DNA from: Thermotoga petrophila RKU-1
GTDB lineage: Bacteria; Thermotogota; Thermotogae; Thermotogales; Thermotogaceae
Assembly (NCBI RefSeq): GCF_000016785.1
Contig: NC_009486.1
Coordinates: 806,001-870,000 of the forward strand
Direction of reading: 5' to 3'
Length of the DNA stretch: 64,000 bases
The notes below the pieces were generated by a model that made no database searches, was not told the origin of the DNA, and was given only the letters and a program-made list of their open reading frames with translations. Both the position numbers and the translations under genes were made by a program. Positions 56,674-64,000 of this stretch are shown here, one piece after another (positions within the stretch are counted from its first letter, which is position 1; each line of letters starts with the position of its first letter).

Positions 56674-59010
56674 TCACTCCTCGCAGGCTTCCGTGAAGAA
56701 TTTCCTCATTCCCACCACTTCTCTTTTTTCACCGACCACAGTGAAGGAACCAGTGAGTCTGATGTCTTCAGAAGAGCTTCCTACCATCACTTTGAATTCA
56801 CCCGGTTCGACCACGAGTTTCATGTCTCTGTCGTAGTAGGCGAGCACGTCCATGTGAAGCCTGAACACGACAGTCTTCTTCTCTTTCGCCTTCAAAGAAA
56901 CCCTCTTGAAGCCCTTCAGCTCTTTCACAGGCCTTGTGACGCTCGCAAACTCACGACCGATGTAAAGCTGAACCACCTCGTCTCCGTCTCTGTCTCCAGT
57001 GTTTTCCACGTCCACCTTTATCACCACCTCACCGGCCGGTGGCACTTCCTTCGGCTCGATCCGGAGGTTGCTGTACTCGAACTTCGTGTAAGACAAACCG
57101 TGCCCAAACGGGAAAAGAGGCTTTGTGCTCTCGTCTACGTAGTCTCCGTGCCAGTGAGACCTTCCTCCGGAGGGTTTGACGTAGTGGAAGACAGGAATCT
57201 GACCAGCGCTTCTTGGGAAACTGATCGGGAGTTTTCCAGAGGGATTCACCTTTCCGTAGATGATGTCAACGATCGCTCTTCCTCCCGCCTCCCCCGGAAG
57301 CCACACCTGAAGGATGGCGTTCACCTTGTCGACGACGTTTTTGAGTGAGTAGGGTCTTCCCGTGATGAGGACAAGAACGACGGGTTTTCCTGTCTTTGCG
57401 ACTTCGAGGACGAGTTCTTCCTGGACTCCTGGAAGCTTGAGGTTTGCCATGTCTCTGGACTCACCGGTTGTGCAATCAAGGGTGAGTCCAGATTTGTCTC
57501 CTACGACAACGATGGCAACGTCGGATTTCTTTGCAATTTCTATCGCCTCTTCGAAGCCGCTTCTGTCTTCCCCTGTCACTTCACAGCCCTTTGCGTATTC
57601 GAATTCGATCCCTTCTTCTTTGAAGGCGTCGAGAACACTCGGAATACTCTTCATATGTTCTTCTATGCTCTTCTTCAGTCTTTCGTAGTTTTCTCTCGGG
57701 ATCTGAGGATTTCCAAAGACATCGTCTATGTTGTCGAGGAGAGCCCTTATGTGTGCAAGATACATGTAATCTCCGAGGAGATTTCTCACCTCACCCGCGT
57801 TCGGTCCGATCAGGGCAACTTTTTTGTTTTTCTGAAGAGGCAAAATTCCATCATTCTTGAGAAGGATAATGGATTTCCTTGCTATATCGAGTGCGATGTC
57901 TTTGTGGCTTTCTATTTTCGCTTTTTCCACCTCAACGTAGGGATTCTCGAAGAGTCCGAGCATGAACTTCAGCCTCAGCACCCTGGCGACTGCCTCGTCG
58001 ATCAAAGCTTCGGAGATGATGCCTTTTTCAACAAGGTCTTTCAAATATTGATAACATTCTGTCTTCGGAAGTTCAACATCTATCCCCGCTTCGAGCGCGA
58101 GTCTTGCGGCTTCTGACTTATCCCTTGCTATTCTGTGATAATCTTCCAGAACTTTCACAGCGAAATAGTCAGAAACGACGATTCCTTTGAACCCCCAGTC
58201 TTTTCTGAGAATGTCTGTGAGGAGTTTCCTGTTCGCTGCACATGGGACACCGTCTATCTCGCTGTAGGAGTTCATCACAGAAAGCACATTCGCTTCTTTA
58301 ACAGCCGCTTCGAACGGAAAGAGAAAGACCTCTTTGAATTCCCTCTCCGGAATGTTCGTTGGGGCCCAGTTCTTTCCGCCTTCAGAAGCGCTGTATCCGG
58401 CGAAGTGTTTCACTGTGGCAACGACACCTTTTTTGATATCCTCACCTTGGAGGCCTTTTACGTAAGAGACTCCCATCCTCGCCACCAGGTAGGGAGATTC
58501 TCCGAACGTTTCTTCCGTTCTTCCCCACCTCGGGTCTCTTGCGACATCCAGAACGGGTGCGAGACCCTGATGTGCTCCTATCTTTCTCATATCCTCTCTG
58601 ATGGCGGTGGTCATTTTTTCTATGAGATCCGGATCCCATGTACTCGCCATTGCTATTGCCTGAGGGAAGTTGGTTCCTCCAAGTCCCATGTAACCGGTGA
58701 GACATTCCTCGTGTATCATCGCAGGAATTCCAAGGCGTGTTTCTTCCACGAGAAATCTCTGTATTTCGTTCACAAGTTCCGCGGCTTCTTGAGGTTCAAG
58801 GTTCGTCGATCCACCGGGCCTCGTGACCTGACCAATACCATTTTTGAGGAGTTCTTTTGCTTTTTCTCTACTGAACTTTCCTCTCTCGTCTATCAGTTCG
58901 TAACCCCAGACAGACCCAAGCTGGGCTGCTTTCTCTTCCAGCGTCATTCTGGAAAGAAGATCTCTCACTCTCACTTCAATGGGTTGCGAAGGATCCCTGT
59001 ACAGTTCCAT
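56674..59010 (-). CDS. GH3 beta-xylosidase/beta-glucosidase
   Basis: A 778-residue glycoside hydrolase family 3 enzyme with the (alpha/beta)8 domain, the alpha/beta sandwich and a C-terminal fibronectin III-like domain (about 650-750). K201-H202 bind substrate and D281 in IVVSDYF is the nucleophile. There is no signal peptide, so it cuts imported xylo-oligosaccharides to xylose in the cytoplasm. The neighbouring esterase and transporter favour xylosidase; broad specificity is common in this family. Confidence 0.94.
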   Translation of the reverse strand: MELYRDPSQPIEVRVRDLLSRMTLEEKAAQLGSVWGYELIDERGKFSREKAKELLKNGIGQVTRPGGSTNLEPQEAAELVNEIQRFLVEETRLGIPAMIHEECLTGYMGLGGTNFPQAIAMASTWDPDLIEKMTTAIREDMRKIGAHQGLAPVLDVARDPRWGRTEETFGESPYLVARMGVSYVKGLQGEDIKKGVVATVKHFAGYSASEGGKNWAPTNIPEREFKEVFLFPFEAAVKEANVLSVMNSYSEIDGVPCAANRKLLTDILRKDWGFKGIVVSDYFAVKVLEDYHRIARDKSEAARLALEAGIDVELPKTECYQYLKDLVEKGIISEALIDEAVARVLRLKFMLGLFENPYVEVEKAKIESHKDIALDIARKSIILLKNDGILPLQKNKKVALIGPNAGEVRNLLGDYMYLAHIRALLDNIDDVFGNPQIPRENYERLKKSIEEHMKSIPSVLDAFKEEGIEFEYAKGCEVTGEDRSGFEEAIEIAKKSDVAIVVVGDKSGLTLDCTTGESRDMANLKLPGVQEELVLEVAKTGKPVVLVLITGRPYSLKNVVDKVNAILQVWLPGEAGGRAIVDIIYGKVNPSGKLPISFPRSAGQIPVFHYVKPSGGRSHWHGDYVDESTKPLFPFGHGLSYTKFEYSNLRIEPKEVPPAGEVVIKVDVENTGDRDGDEVVQLYIGREFASVTRPVKELKGFKRVSLKAKEKKTVVFRLHMDVLAYYDRDMKLVVEPGEFKVMVGSSSEDIRLTGSFTVVGEKREVVGMRKFFTEACEE

Positions 59011-59051
59011 ATTTTTCCCTCCTCATCTGTTATTGAAACCATGAAGGTGGA

Positions 59052-60014
59052 TCATCTGTACAACCAGCATTTCACCTGCACACCATCTACTTCAAAATAC
59101 GGAGGAGGCTCCTTTCTGCATATATCCATGACCTTTGGACATCTTCCTGCGAACTTGCAGCCCTGTCTCAGATACTCTGCCTGCTCTGTCTCGGACAGTT
59201 TTATCCTGATGTCCCACTTTTTCTTCGGATCCGGTTCTGGAACGGATTCCCTCAAAAGCTGGGTGTATGGATGCTTTGGTTCCATGAGAACTTTCTCTGC
59301 GGGTCCCAGTTCCACTATGTTTCCTCTGAACATGACGGCGATTCTGTCAGAGACGTAGTAGGCCGTTGTGAGATCGTGGGTGATGTAGAGCACGCTCACA
59401 CCGTACTGTTCTTTGAGATCCTTGAAGAGGTTCACGATCGACATTCTCAAAGAAGCGTCGACCATCGAGACAGGTTCGTCTGCAACGAGAAGAGAAGGAT
59501 TCGTGAGAAGTGCCCTTGCGATGGAAATTCTTTGAAGCTGACCTCCCGAGAACTCACTTGGGTACTTCTCGGAGAATTCTTCAAAGGAGATACCGACTGC
59601 GGAGAGTTTCTCTTTGATGATCTCTTCTGCCTTCTTTTTTGTATCCGCTATGCCAAGGTTGAAGAGTGTCTCATAGAAGTACCTGTCCACCTTCCTGAGG
59701 GGGTTGAACGTGGAGAACGGATTCTGGAAGACTGCCTGTATTTCTTTTAGAAGCTCTCTTCTTTCCTTTTCGTTCTGATGCACACGATCGATCTTTCTTC
59801 CTTTGTAGATGATCTCACCGGAGGTGGGTTCTTCAAAGCCGAGGATGATCTTGGCGGTCGTGGTCTTTCCACAGCCGCTCTCTCCAGCGAGGGTGAAGAT
59901 CTCTGCTTCTTTTATATCGAAGTTCACGTTATCCACAGCCACTATTCTCGTTCTGGAGAAGATGCTCCCTATGGTGAAGATCTTCGTCAGATTTTTTATC
60001 TCAAGAAGCGGCAT
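59052..60014 (-). CDS. Oligosaccharide/oligopeptide ABC transporter ATP-binding protein (OppF/DppF type)
   Basis: A 320-residue ATPase with GESGCGKTTTAK, VFQNPFSTFNPLRKV, SGGQLQRISIARAL and VADEPVSMVDASLR. The C-terminus has the Opp-type Cys-rich domain (CKFAGRCPKVMDIC and a later CW) that can bind a 4Fe-4S cluster. It overlaps its partner ATPase gene. In Thermotoga such transporters carry sugars, and this operon points to xylo-oligosaccharides. Confidence 0.92.
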   Translation of the reverse strand: MPLLEIKNLTKIFTIGSIFSRTRIVAVDNVNFDIKEAEIFTLAGESGCGKTTTAKIILGFEEPTSGEIIYKGRKIDRVHQNEKERRELLKEIQAVFQNPFSTFNPLRKVDRYFYETLFNLGIADTKKKAEEIIKEKLSAVGISFEEFSEKYPSEFSGGQLQRISIARALLTNPSLLVADEPVSMVDASLRMSIVNLFKDLKEQYGVSVLYITHDLTTAYYVSDRIAVMFRGNIVELGPAEKVLMEPKHPYTQLLRESVPEPDPKKKWDIRIKLSETEQAEYLRQGCKFAGRCPKVMDICRKEPPPYFEVDGVQVKCWLYR

Positions 60015-60999
60015 TCTTTCCCTCCTCTACTAACCAGCATGCAACTCTGTGGCCCGGCAGGTATTCCTTGAGAGGGGGTACTTCTTTTTTGCACCTATCG
60101 AACGCATGTGGACATCTTGGATGGAAACTGCATCCTGGTGGAAGATCGGCGAGTGACGGAGGACTTCCAGGAGCGCTTTCTCTCCTTCCTTTGTCTCCAA
60201 ACTTTGGAAGCGAGTAGATCAGATACTTCGTGTAGGGATGCAAGGGGTTTTCAAAGATCTCTTCTGTTTTCCCTTCTTCTATGATCTTTCCTGCGTACAT
60301 GATTGCTATCCTGTCTGTCACGTTCGCATGAACCCCCATATCGTGTGTGACAAGGATGATGGTGTTCTGTCTTGAAGATTGTATCTCCTTGAGAAGCTGG
60401 ATCACACCTCTCTGAGTCACAACGTCGAGAGCCGTCGTCGGCTCGTCCGCTATGATCACCTTCGGTGACAGAACGGTTGCAAGGGCGATCGTTACCCTCT
60501 GCCTCATTCCACCAGATAGCTGGTGTGGATAGGCGTTGAGAATTTCTATTGGAAGCCCCAGCTCTCTTATGTGTTCTTTTGCCATCTCGTACGCTTCTTC
60601 TTTCGTCTTTCCAGTCGTGTGGCTTTCTATGAAATCCTTGAAGGTCTCTTTTATCTTCACCACGGGATTGAGAACACTCATAGATCCTTGAGGAACGTAG
60701 GAAATGAAATTCCATCTGAGTTTTCTTCTCTCTTCATCGCTCAGAGAATAAACATCCACTTCTTTTCCGTTTTCTCTGTACAAGACCTTTCCTCCCACTA
60801 TTCTCTGTGGTGGTTCTATTGCAGCAAAGAGAGCTCTCAAAAGAGTGCTCTTTCCACATCCGCTCTCTCCTGCGATACCGTATATCTCGTTCTCCATGAT
60901 CGAAATGTTCACCTCGTCCACTGCTTTCACTACTCTCTTTTTTCCGAATATGTCCAGAATGTAATAAGACTTGAGATTTTCTGTTCTCAACACTTCCAC
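60001..60999 (-). CDS. Oligosaccharide/oligopeptide ABC transporter ATP-binding protein (OppD/DppD type)
   Basis: A 332-residue ATPase with [42 protein letters not shown] and [10 protein letters not shown], and the C-terminal Cys set [17 protein letters not shown] 60999 is placed correctly for GAGGTGAT; GTG 61008 overlaps that site. Operon partner of the OppF-type gene. Confidence 0.92.
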   Translation of the reverse strand: MEVLRTENLKSYYILDIFGKKRVVKAVDEVNISIMENEIYGIAGESGCGKSTLLRALFAAIEPPQRIVGGKVLYRENGKEVDVYSLSDEERRKLRWNFISYVPQGSMSVLNPVVKIKETFKDFIESHTTGKTKEEAYEMAKEHIRELGLPIEILNAYPHQLSGGMRQRVTIALATVLSPKVIIADEPTTALDVVTQRGVIQLLKEIQSSRQNTIILVTHDMGVHANVTDRIAIMYAGKIIEEGKTEEIFENPLHPYTKYLIYSLPKFGDKGRRESAPGSPPSLADLPPGCSFHPRCPHAFDRCKKEVPPLKEYLPGHRVACWLVEEGKNAAS

Positions 61000-61009
61000 C
61001 GCTATCACC

Positions 61010-61864
61010 TCATGCCTGTCCTATTCTCTGTATCCTCATCCTCGGATCCAGATACTCACTGATGCTGATGGAAATCAAGTACAGCGCTATGAACAAAAAG
61101 ATAGACGTTAAAACAGGAGTCAGCACCCACCACCAGTATCCCAGTAGAAGGGCCTGGTAGTTTATCGACCATTGAAGCATGGTACCGAGTGTGGGTATGT
61201 CCAGGTTCGACACACCCAGTATCGCGAGTGTGATTTCCATTCCAATAGCCCAGGACATGTTACCTATGAGAGTGGCGAATATGAGCGGTATCAGAAACGG
61301 TAGATACTCTTTGAAAACGATCGAAAGAGCTTTTGATCCAGAGAGAAGAGCAGTGTAGGTGAAATCTCTTTCCCTCAAACTCAAAACCTGAGACCTGATC
61401 ACTCTCGCATCCCATGCCCAACCAAAGACTCCAAGGAGAAGCCCAAGCATGGGAAGACTCAAACGTCCCTTTACAATAGAAGCAACCAGAACTATTATTA
61501 TGAAAAGTGGTATCACAAGGAAAGAATCGCTGAGAAATGTCAGGACCCTATCTGCGGCTCCTCCTTTGTATCCGGCTATCATACCAACGATCATGGCTAT
61601 GATTCTCGATACAAGTCCCGCGATCAGTGACATGACAAGTGAGTTTCTCACAGCGAAAGTGAGTTTCCAGAAAATGTCCTGTCCCATCGAGTTGGTTCCA
61701 AGTATGTGAGGCCAATGGGGTGGAAGATCCCTCGGGACCTGATTCCACAGGTACGGGTTGTACGGTGAAAAGAAAGACAGGATAGAGAGTGTCAAAAGTA
61801 CCAGAAGAACTATGAAACCGAATCTGAAACGTGTATCTCTCAACAGATCCTTCAACACCTGCAT
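61010..61864 (-). CDS. ABC transporter permease (DppC type)
   Basis: A 284-residue membrane subunit with LGTNSMGQDIFWKLTFAVRNSL near the N-terminus, about six helices and the EAA-like loop (RERDFTYTALLSGSKALSIVFKEYLPFLIP). ATG 61864 has GGAGTGG upstream; the frame is open to 61873. Sixteen bases after the DppB-type gene. Confidence 0.93.
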   Translation of the reverse strand: MQVLKDLLRDTRFRFGFIVLLVLLTLSILSFFSPYNPYLWNQVPRDLPPHWPHILGTNSMGQDIFWKLTFAVRNSLVMSLIAGLVSRIIAMIVGMIAGYKGGAADRVLTFLSDSFLVIPLFIIIVLVASIVKGRLSLPMLGLLLGVFGWAWDARVIRSQVLSLRERDFTYTALLSGSKALSIVFKEYLPFLIPLIFATLIGNMSWAIGMEITLAILGVSNLDIPTLGTMLQWSINYQALLLGYWWWVLTPVLTSIFLFIALYLISISISEYLDPRMRIQRIGQA

Positions 61865-61880
61865 TCTTTCCACTCCTTTT

Positions 61881-62888
61881 TCATCTGTATCTCACTCTCG
61901 GATCAAACAGTGGATAAAGCAGATCGATCACAAGTATACTGGTTGTAACGAGAAGTATGGAGAGGGTACTTATACCCATTAAGAGATTGTAATCACCCGT
62001 GAAAATGGCGTTGTAAAGAAGAGATCCAATACCGGGATAGGAGAACACGATCTCTGTGATCAAAGCACCTCCAAAGATCTGTCCCAGAGAGAGAGCAAGA
62101 CCCGTTATCTGTGGTAACATAGCGTTTCTTATGACATATCTTCGAACGATTCTTCTTTCTTCTATTCCTCCCATCTTTGCGTATTTCACGTAGTCTTCTG
62201 TTTTCACACTTTGAACCACAAGCTTCATGGCTTGAAACCAGGAAAACACACCTATTAGAACTAAAGAAAGAGCTGGAAGGAAAGCGTGTTTTAGGAGTAT
62301 CAGCAGGTTTTCCCAGCTGAAGGTGAACTGCATTCCTATTGCAAAACCTCCGCCGATTGGAAAGATGGGAAGTATATACGCAAGGAGGATCAAAAGTCCG
62401 AGTGCGAGGATGTAGTACGGCATCGGTCTTATCACCATCGCAATACCATCGAGAATCTTCACCCATTTTCTGTCAGAGAAGTATCCTGCGAGTCCTCCAA
62501 GAATGTTTCCTATGATCCAGGAAATGACAGTCGTTACAAACAAGAGCCAGGCAGTCCAGGGCAATGATTGTCTTATTAATTTCATCACAGGAGTTGGAAA
62601 CTGAAAGTATGAAGGACCAAAATCGCCTTTTAAAAGTCTTTTCCAGAAGTTGACGTACTGATCCCACAGGCTTCCCTGCAAACCATAAAGTTCCTTGATC
62701 GTTTCCACAAGTTTGTCGAAGTACTCTGGATTCAAATTTCCTCCCTGTGTTATGAGTCGATCGATGTAAGCCTGTATAGGATCACTCGGAAGGAATCTCG
62801 GCAAGAAAAACACAATCGTTAAACCCACAAAAACCACGAGAAAGTAAGTTATCAATCTTGGAAGCAGGTATCTCCTTACAAAGCTCAA
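61881..62888 (-). CDS. ABC transporter permease (DppB type)
   Basis: A 335-residue membrane subunit. RRYLLPRLITYFLVVFVGLTIVFFLPRFLPSDP is the DppB-type first helix and the EAA loop is DYVKYAKMGGIEERRIVRRYVIRNAMLP. TTG start with GGAGGGCAG upstream. Separated from the binding-protein gene by a GC-rich hairpin. Confidence 0.93.
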   Translation of the reverse strand: MSFVRRYLLPRLITYFLVVFVGLTIVFFLPRFLPSDPIQAYIDRLITQGGNLNPEYFDKLVETIKELYGLQGSLWDQYVNFWKRLLKGDFGPSYFQFPTPVMKLIRQSLPWTAWLLFVTTVISWIIGNILGGLAGYFSDRKWVKILDGIAMVIRPMPYYILALGLLILLAYILPIFPIGGGFAIGMQFTFSWENLLILLKHAFLPALSLVLIGVFSWFQAMKLVVQSVKTEDYVKYAKMGGIEERRIVRRYVIRNAMLPQITGLALSLGQIFGGALITEIVFSYPGIGSLLYNAIFTGDYNLLMGISTLSILLVTTSILVIDLLYPLFDPRVRYR

Positions 62889-62918
62889 GGTATCTGCCCT
62901 CCTCTTCTCTTTAAAGGA

Positions 62919-62937
62919 CCGGGGGTTGTCCCCCCGG
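62919..62937 (-). terminator. Intra-operon hairpin between binding protein and DppB-type gene
   Basis: CCGGGGG and CCCCCGG form a 7-bp GC stem with loop TTGTC, followed in the minus transcript by TCCTTTAAAG. It may act as a partial terminator or mRNA-stabilising stem giving excess binding protein. Confidence 0.65.
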
Positions 62938-62961
62938 CCCCCTGTTTGAAAGTATTTTACA

Positions 62962-64000
62962 TCATTTTCTACCGGTTGGTTTCAGCTTCGGGAGCATGTA
63001 CTTGAAGTTCGGCCAGTGCTGGTAGGGCTGCGAGTATGGATTTTCTGCTCCAGGATAATTCGTCCAGTAGTATTCATCCCATGCGATAACACCAGGATAG
63101 TTGAATGTCGGAACACTTGGAAGTCCTTCAACGATTATCTTAAGAGCTTCGGTACCGAGTTCTATGAGTTTTTGAGTGTTACCCCATGGTGTATTCTTGA
63201 GTTCTTCGATTATTTTGTCAAGCCTTGGGTCGGACCACCTGCAGTAATTACCCCATGTTGCATTTTCACCTATTGGAACAACGTACTCAGAATGGAATGG
63301 ATAGAGTGTCCTGTAAAGGTCTGGATGACCACCCCAAGGTTCTGCGGCTGGCCATGCGGTGTGAACATCGAAGTTACCCTCCGAACCAAACGAGTTTGCA
63401 TTTTCGGAAGTCTGAACGACCGCATCTATTCCGAATTTCTTCCACGCCTGGGAGAGAGCAAATGCGTTTCTGTAAGCAGGATCAGATGGATTGGTGGGGG
63501 CAATTATTGTTATCTGCCACAGATCTCCATTCGGCAGATGCCATTTTCCATTCTTATCTCTGTAGAATCCGTTCTTTTCCAGAAGTTTTGCTGCAACATC
63601 GGGGGCATACTTCCACCAACCAGGTCCGAAAGTTCTCTTAATTATTTCAGGATTATCAGGTACAGAATAGCCTCTCTTCTTTGCATATTCTGCTAACCTA
63701 AGGCCTGCTTCTGGATCGTATGGCTTGAATTTCTCTCCGTTTCCAAGATCGATTTCGTAATTTTTGAGCCAGTCTTCAAGCCTTGCGAAATACCAGTTGT
63801 AGTATGCGGTTGAAAGTGGTATGTGGATAGGCGAAAGCGTTACGGCACCATCGAAAGCGTTGGCAGCGTATTCAACAATATCAATTGCGAGTGTGAGTGC
63901 CCATCTAACTTCGATGTTGTTGAATGGCTCTTTCGCTGTGTTGAAGACAAATCCTGTCACACATGGATCGTTGTTTACAGTCCACGGGAAGTTTTTCCTC
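62962..64000 (-). CDS. Family 5 extracellular solute-binding protein, partial (C-terminal part)
   Basis: The C-terminal 345 or so residues of an oligopeptide-type binding protein; the frame is open to the right window edge. NTAKEPFNNIEVRWALTLAIDI is the conserved SBP_bac_5 segment. The mature body includes many Trp/Tyr residues (WPAAEPWGGHPDLYRTLYPF), fitting sugar binding, as known for Thermotoga Opp-type transporters. With the GH3 and esterase genes downstream, xylo-oligosaccharides are the likely ligand (TM0071-like, from memory). Confidence 0.9.
   Translation of the reverse strand, partial: RKNFPWTVNNDPCVTGFVFNTAKEPFNNIEVRWALTLAIDIVEYAANAFDGAVTLSPIHIPLSTAYYNWYFARLEDWLKNYEIDLGNGEKFKPYDPEAGLRLAEYAKKRGYSVPDNPEIIKRTFGPGWWKYAPDVAAKLLEKNGFYRDKNGKWHLPNGDLWQITIIAPTNPSDPAYRNAFALSQAWKKFGIDAVVQTSENANSFGSEGNFDVHTAWPAAEPWGGHPDLYRTLYPFHSEYVVPIGENATWGNYCRWSDPRLDKIIEELKNTPWGNTQKLIELGTEALKIIVEGLPSVPTFNYPGVIAWDEYYWTNYPGAENPYSQPYQHWPNFKYMLPKLKPTGRK

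Noticed and set aside
58135-59358. 407-codon open frame opposite the GH3 gene
   Set aside because: Composition is Cys/Phe/Arg rich and motif-free, as expected for an antisense shadow of a codon-biased gene.

Overview
The window reads as a chromosome segment of a hyperthermophilic Thermotoga, very close to T. maritima. The basis is gene content and order recalled from memory: the DrrB-type response regulator, B12-dependent ribonucleotide reductase, xylose operon, xylo-oligosaccharide transporter with GH3 xylosidase and acetyl-xylan esterase, and the TM0106-type RecB/RNase H protein. No search was run, so the exact species is open. The DNA is very gene dense: most neighbouring genes overlap by 4 nt (ATGA), GTG and TTG starts are common, and no stretch over 300 bases lacks a gene or RNA element. 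I saw no tRNA, rRNA, CRISPR array or insertion sequence.

Layout. 1-2.9 kb: an MFS transporter fragment diverges from an M20 peptidase and a carboxyltransferase. 2.9-7.1 kb (minus): one overlapping operon with a Fur/Zur-type repressor, a zinc/manganese ABC transporter and an OmpR-type two-component pair, led by a promoter whose start point lies in a perfect Fur-like palindrome. 7.3-13.2 kb: a lysine-aminomutase-like radical SAM enzyme; nrdJ with NrdR-like boxes, followed by acetamidase and nitroreductase; an SplB-like radical SAM protein. 13.2-21.4 kb (minus): xylose operon (ROK repressor, iron alcohol dehydrogenase, permease, polysaccharide deacetylase, binding protein, ATPase, xylulokinase) with an operator-like repeat in the promoter spacer. 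21.4-24.2 kb (minus): GGDEF-like protein, murA, PflX-like radical SAM. 24.2-31.9 kb: RecB/RNase H protein, then a Bmp-type nucleoside transporter led by a large unknown membrane protein.

32-46.7 kb (plus) is one long gene run: ligA, an unknown gene, obg, nadD, dus, a rubrerythrin-like protein, then a reduced type IV pilus/type II secretion set (PilC, a pseudopilin without a leader, PilM/N/O/P-like proteins, a giant secretin) and a Memo protein. The secretin, with about a dozen repeated N1-like modules and two N0-like domains, is the most striking object here. murJ faces it on the minus strand. 48.1-52.8 kb: flgM-flgN-flgK-flgL-fliW. 52.8-55.7 kb: a cobalamin riboswitch and a BtuFCD-type importer. 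55.7-64 kb (minus): xylo-oligosaccharide import (binding protein, two permeases, two ATPases), GH3 beta-xylosidase and acetyl-xylan esterase.

How it fits together. The two xylan loci form a pathway: oligosaccharides enter through the 59-64 kb transporter, are deacetylated and cut to xylose in the cytoplasm, and free xylose enters through the 14-19 kb transporter, is phosphorylated by XylB and controlled by the ROK repressor. The B12 riboswitch importer would supply the cofactor for NrdJ. The pilus/secretin run probably builds a trans-envelope channel suited to the wide periplasm under the toga; the motor ATPase and prepilin peptidase are not in this window.
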